From the NCBI GenBank assembly GCA_910579305.1, contig CAJTTA010000056.1, forward strand, positions 1 to 8,439: DNA of 8,439 bases, given 5' to 3'. Numbering within the stretch: position 1 is the stretch's first letter; the number at the start of each line of letters is the position of its first letter. Source of the DNA: an uncultured Muribaculaceae bacterium (lineage in GTDB: Bacteria; Bacteroidota; Bacteroidia; Bacteroidales; Muribaculaceae). Positions 7,343 through 8,439 of the stretch are shown here, one piece after another. Below the pieces are notes generated by a model that saw only the letters and a list, made by a program, of their open reading frames with translations, was not told the DNA's origin and ran no database searches. A program made the translations under genes and the position numbers.

Positions 7343-8257
7343 ATGACAGCCCGAAGATTTTTCATAACACTCATCGTTATTCTATTGCTTGCGGCAGGGA
7401 TTGATCTGCTGATAGGCGTTGCAGGCCATAGCCTTGTCTCCTCGGCTAAAGGAGGTGACACAGCGCGTCATAGATATATCAACCGGGAGATGACAGACCA
7501 GTTGCTTGTCTTTGGCTCTTCGCGGGCCATACATCATTATGATCCGCGTGTGCTTGCCGATAGTCTGGGTGTGCGGGCATATAATTGTGGTGAAGACGGC
7601 AGCGGTATTATTCTTGCATATATGCAGCTTACGAACGTTCTTGCCCGCTACACGCCCTCGATAGTAATATATGATTTATACGGGCAGTATGATTTTATGA
7701 AAGAGCCGGATAACTCAAAGTATCTTTTGTGGGAACGCTATTTTTATGGCGAGGGAAATGAGGCTCTTGATTCGGTATTTCATACAATAGACAAAAACGA
7801 GAAGTGGAAAATGCGGAGCGCTGCATATAGGTATAATTCTCGTTTTCTCCAATTGATGTCGGATAATTACAGGCCCCGTCAGAATGATATACGAGGATAC
7901 CGCCCATTGGGAGACATGCCGGTAGATTTTGTAGAGCCTAATCCCTGGCCGACCGTTGATTTAGATGATGTTAAGCTGGAATATATACGCAGGTTTGCAG
8001 AGAAATGCAAGGAGCATGGAGTGAAACTGATAGTGGCTGTATCCCCGTATTATTTCCCCACGGCCGATGAGCAGCTTCCGGCTGAAGTGCGAGCTATCTT
8101 TGATACCTATGGCGTGATGTTATTTGATCATAGCGCGGATCGGGATTTTGTGGGAAAACGATGCTATTTTTCAGACACGAATCACCTGAATGCTTCAGGA
8201 GCAGAGGCGTATACCCGTAAGATCGCTTCAGAAGTGAGGCGTATATCAGGCAGTTAA
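7343..8257 (+). CDS. membrane-anchored SGNH-type protein, probable acyl-transfer partner of the MBOAT
   Basis: The 304-residue protein has one N-terminal hydrophobic segment (about residues 6-27) after MTARR, consistent with a signal anchor that leaves the rest in the periplasm. SGNH-fold motifs are visible: FGSSRA (57-62) with Ser60 as the likely nucleophile, NCGEDGSG from Asn81, and SDTNHLNASGAEAY (277-290) in which Asp278 and His281 give the D-x-x-H pair. These resemble DltD and the AlgJ/AlgX and DUF1574-like groups in layout. Partners of this type complete O-acylation of a polysaccharide, peptidoglycan or teichoic acid on the outer face of the membrane (family knowledge). Its start, one base after the MBOAT stop, strongly links the two in one function. 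I infer O-acetyltransfer to an unknown envelope glycan; a plain esterase is the main alternative. No terminator hairpin is obvious downstream. Confidence 0.85.
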   Translation: MTARRFFITLIVILLLAAGIDLLIGVAGHSLVSSAKGGDTARHRYINREMTDQLLVFGSSRAIHHYDPRVLADSLGVRAYNCGEDGSGIILAYMQLTNVLARYTPSIVIYDLYGQYDFMKEPDNSKYLLWERYFYGEGNEALDSVFHTIDKNEKWKMRSAAYRYNSRFLQLMSDNYRPRQNDIRGYRPLGDMPVDFVEPNPWPTVDLDDVKLEYIRRFAEKCKEHGVKLIVAVSPYYFPTADEQLPAEVRAIFDTYGVMLFDHSADRDFVGKRCYFSDTNHLNASGAEAYTRKIASEVRRISGS

Positions 8258-8309
8258 TGCGTTGAGTGATAGCGCGAAAATTAATTGATGAAAAAAATAT
8301 GCTGAAAAA

Positions 8310-8341
8310 TTTGGCAGATTCATGAAAAAGCAGTAATTTTG
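8310..8341 (+). promoter_or_regulatory. Bacteroidota-type promoter of the tRNA-Asn gene
   Basis: TTTG at 8310-8313, a 20-base spacer, and TAATTTTG at 8334-8341 match the phylum's -33 and -7 boxes exactly. The -7 box is the same octamer as in the carAB promoter. The predicted start near 8348 leaves a leader of about 40 bases before the mature tRNA. Confidence 0.75.
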
Positions 8342-8354
8342 CCCCTGCAAACGA

Positions 8355-8370
8355 GAGGCAAGCGAGCCTC
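8355..8370 (+). other. small hairpin in the tRNA precursor leader
   Basis: GAGGC (8355-8359) can pair with GCCTC (8366-8370) across a six-base loop, between the predicted transcription start and the tRNA. Too short and without a T run to be a terminator; it may help fold or process the precursor, or may be chance. Confidence 0.35.
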
Positions 8371-8388
8371 ACTCAAGGTTGCATAAAT

Positions 8389-8439
8389 GCTTCAATAGCT
8401 CAGTTGGTTAGAGCACCTGACTGTTAATCAGGGGGTCGT
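8389..8439 (+). tRNA. tRNA-Asn (anticodon GTT), cut by the window end
   Basis: The first 51 bases of a tRNA are present. The acceptor 5' strand is GCTTCAA (8389-8395), followed by T8 and A9. The D arm has GCTC (8398-8401) paired with GAGC (8411-8414). The anticodon stem CCTGA (8416-8420) pairs with TCAGG (8428-8432) around the loop CTGTTAA. The anticodon GTT (8423-8425) reads asparagine codons AAC and AAT. The variable loop and the first T-stem bases follow, and the rest lies beyond the window. Confidence 0.95.

Noticed and set aside
7449..7458. Near-ideal Shine-Dalgarno sequence AAGGAGGTGA inside the SGNH gene
   Set aside because: No start codon follows at a suitable distance (the next in-frame ATG is about 31 bases on), and Bacteroidota make little use of this signal. 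It simply encodes KGGD.

Overview
The window looks like a chromosomal segment from the Bacteroidota, order Bacteroidales. It is about half GC, with frequent ATA isoleucine codons that would fit a Muribaculaceae-type gut bacterium, although the family is only a guess. Three signs support the phylum: two promoters of the Bacteroidota form TTTG-N19/20-TAnnTTTG; starts without Shine-Dalgarno sequences; and a lipoprotein whose residues after the lipid cysteine (SDDE) match the Bacteroidetes surface-export signal. All genes lie on the plus strand.

Layout. Bases 40-1166 hold two tandem paralogues of a small secreted-lipoprotein family of unknown function. The first has lost its signal peptide and lipobox. 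The second is intact and is closed by a strong intrinsic terminator (1194-1257). Bases 1258-1426 hold no gene that I can support. A clear promoter (1427-1457) then drives carA (1482-2570) and carB (2586-5810), the glutaminase and synthetase subunits of carbamoyl-phosphate synthase, which feeds pyrimidine and arginine synthesis. A second intrinsic terminator (5834-5873) ends this operon.

Only 13 bases after that terminator starts a two-gene unit: an MBOAT membrane O-acyltransferase (5887-7341) and, one base after its stop codon, a membrane-anchored SGNH-fold protein (7343-8257). Pairs of this kind (AlgI with AlgJ/AlgX, PatA with PatB, DltB with DltD) move an acyl group across the membrane and place it on an envelope polymer; the substrate here is unknown. 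The right edge holds a Bacteroidota promoter (8310-8341), a short leader with a hairpin, and the first 51 bases of a tRNA-Asn(GTT) cut off by the window end.

Most of the window is ordinary housekeeping sequence. The parts most worth a second look are the MBOAT/SGNH pair and its terminator-abutting start, the truncated lipoprotein copy with its 25-base exact shared 3' segment, the palindrome inside the carA promoter spacer, and the animal-CAD-like sequence of CarB.
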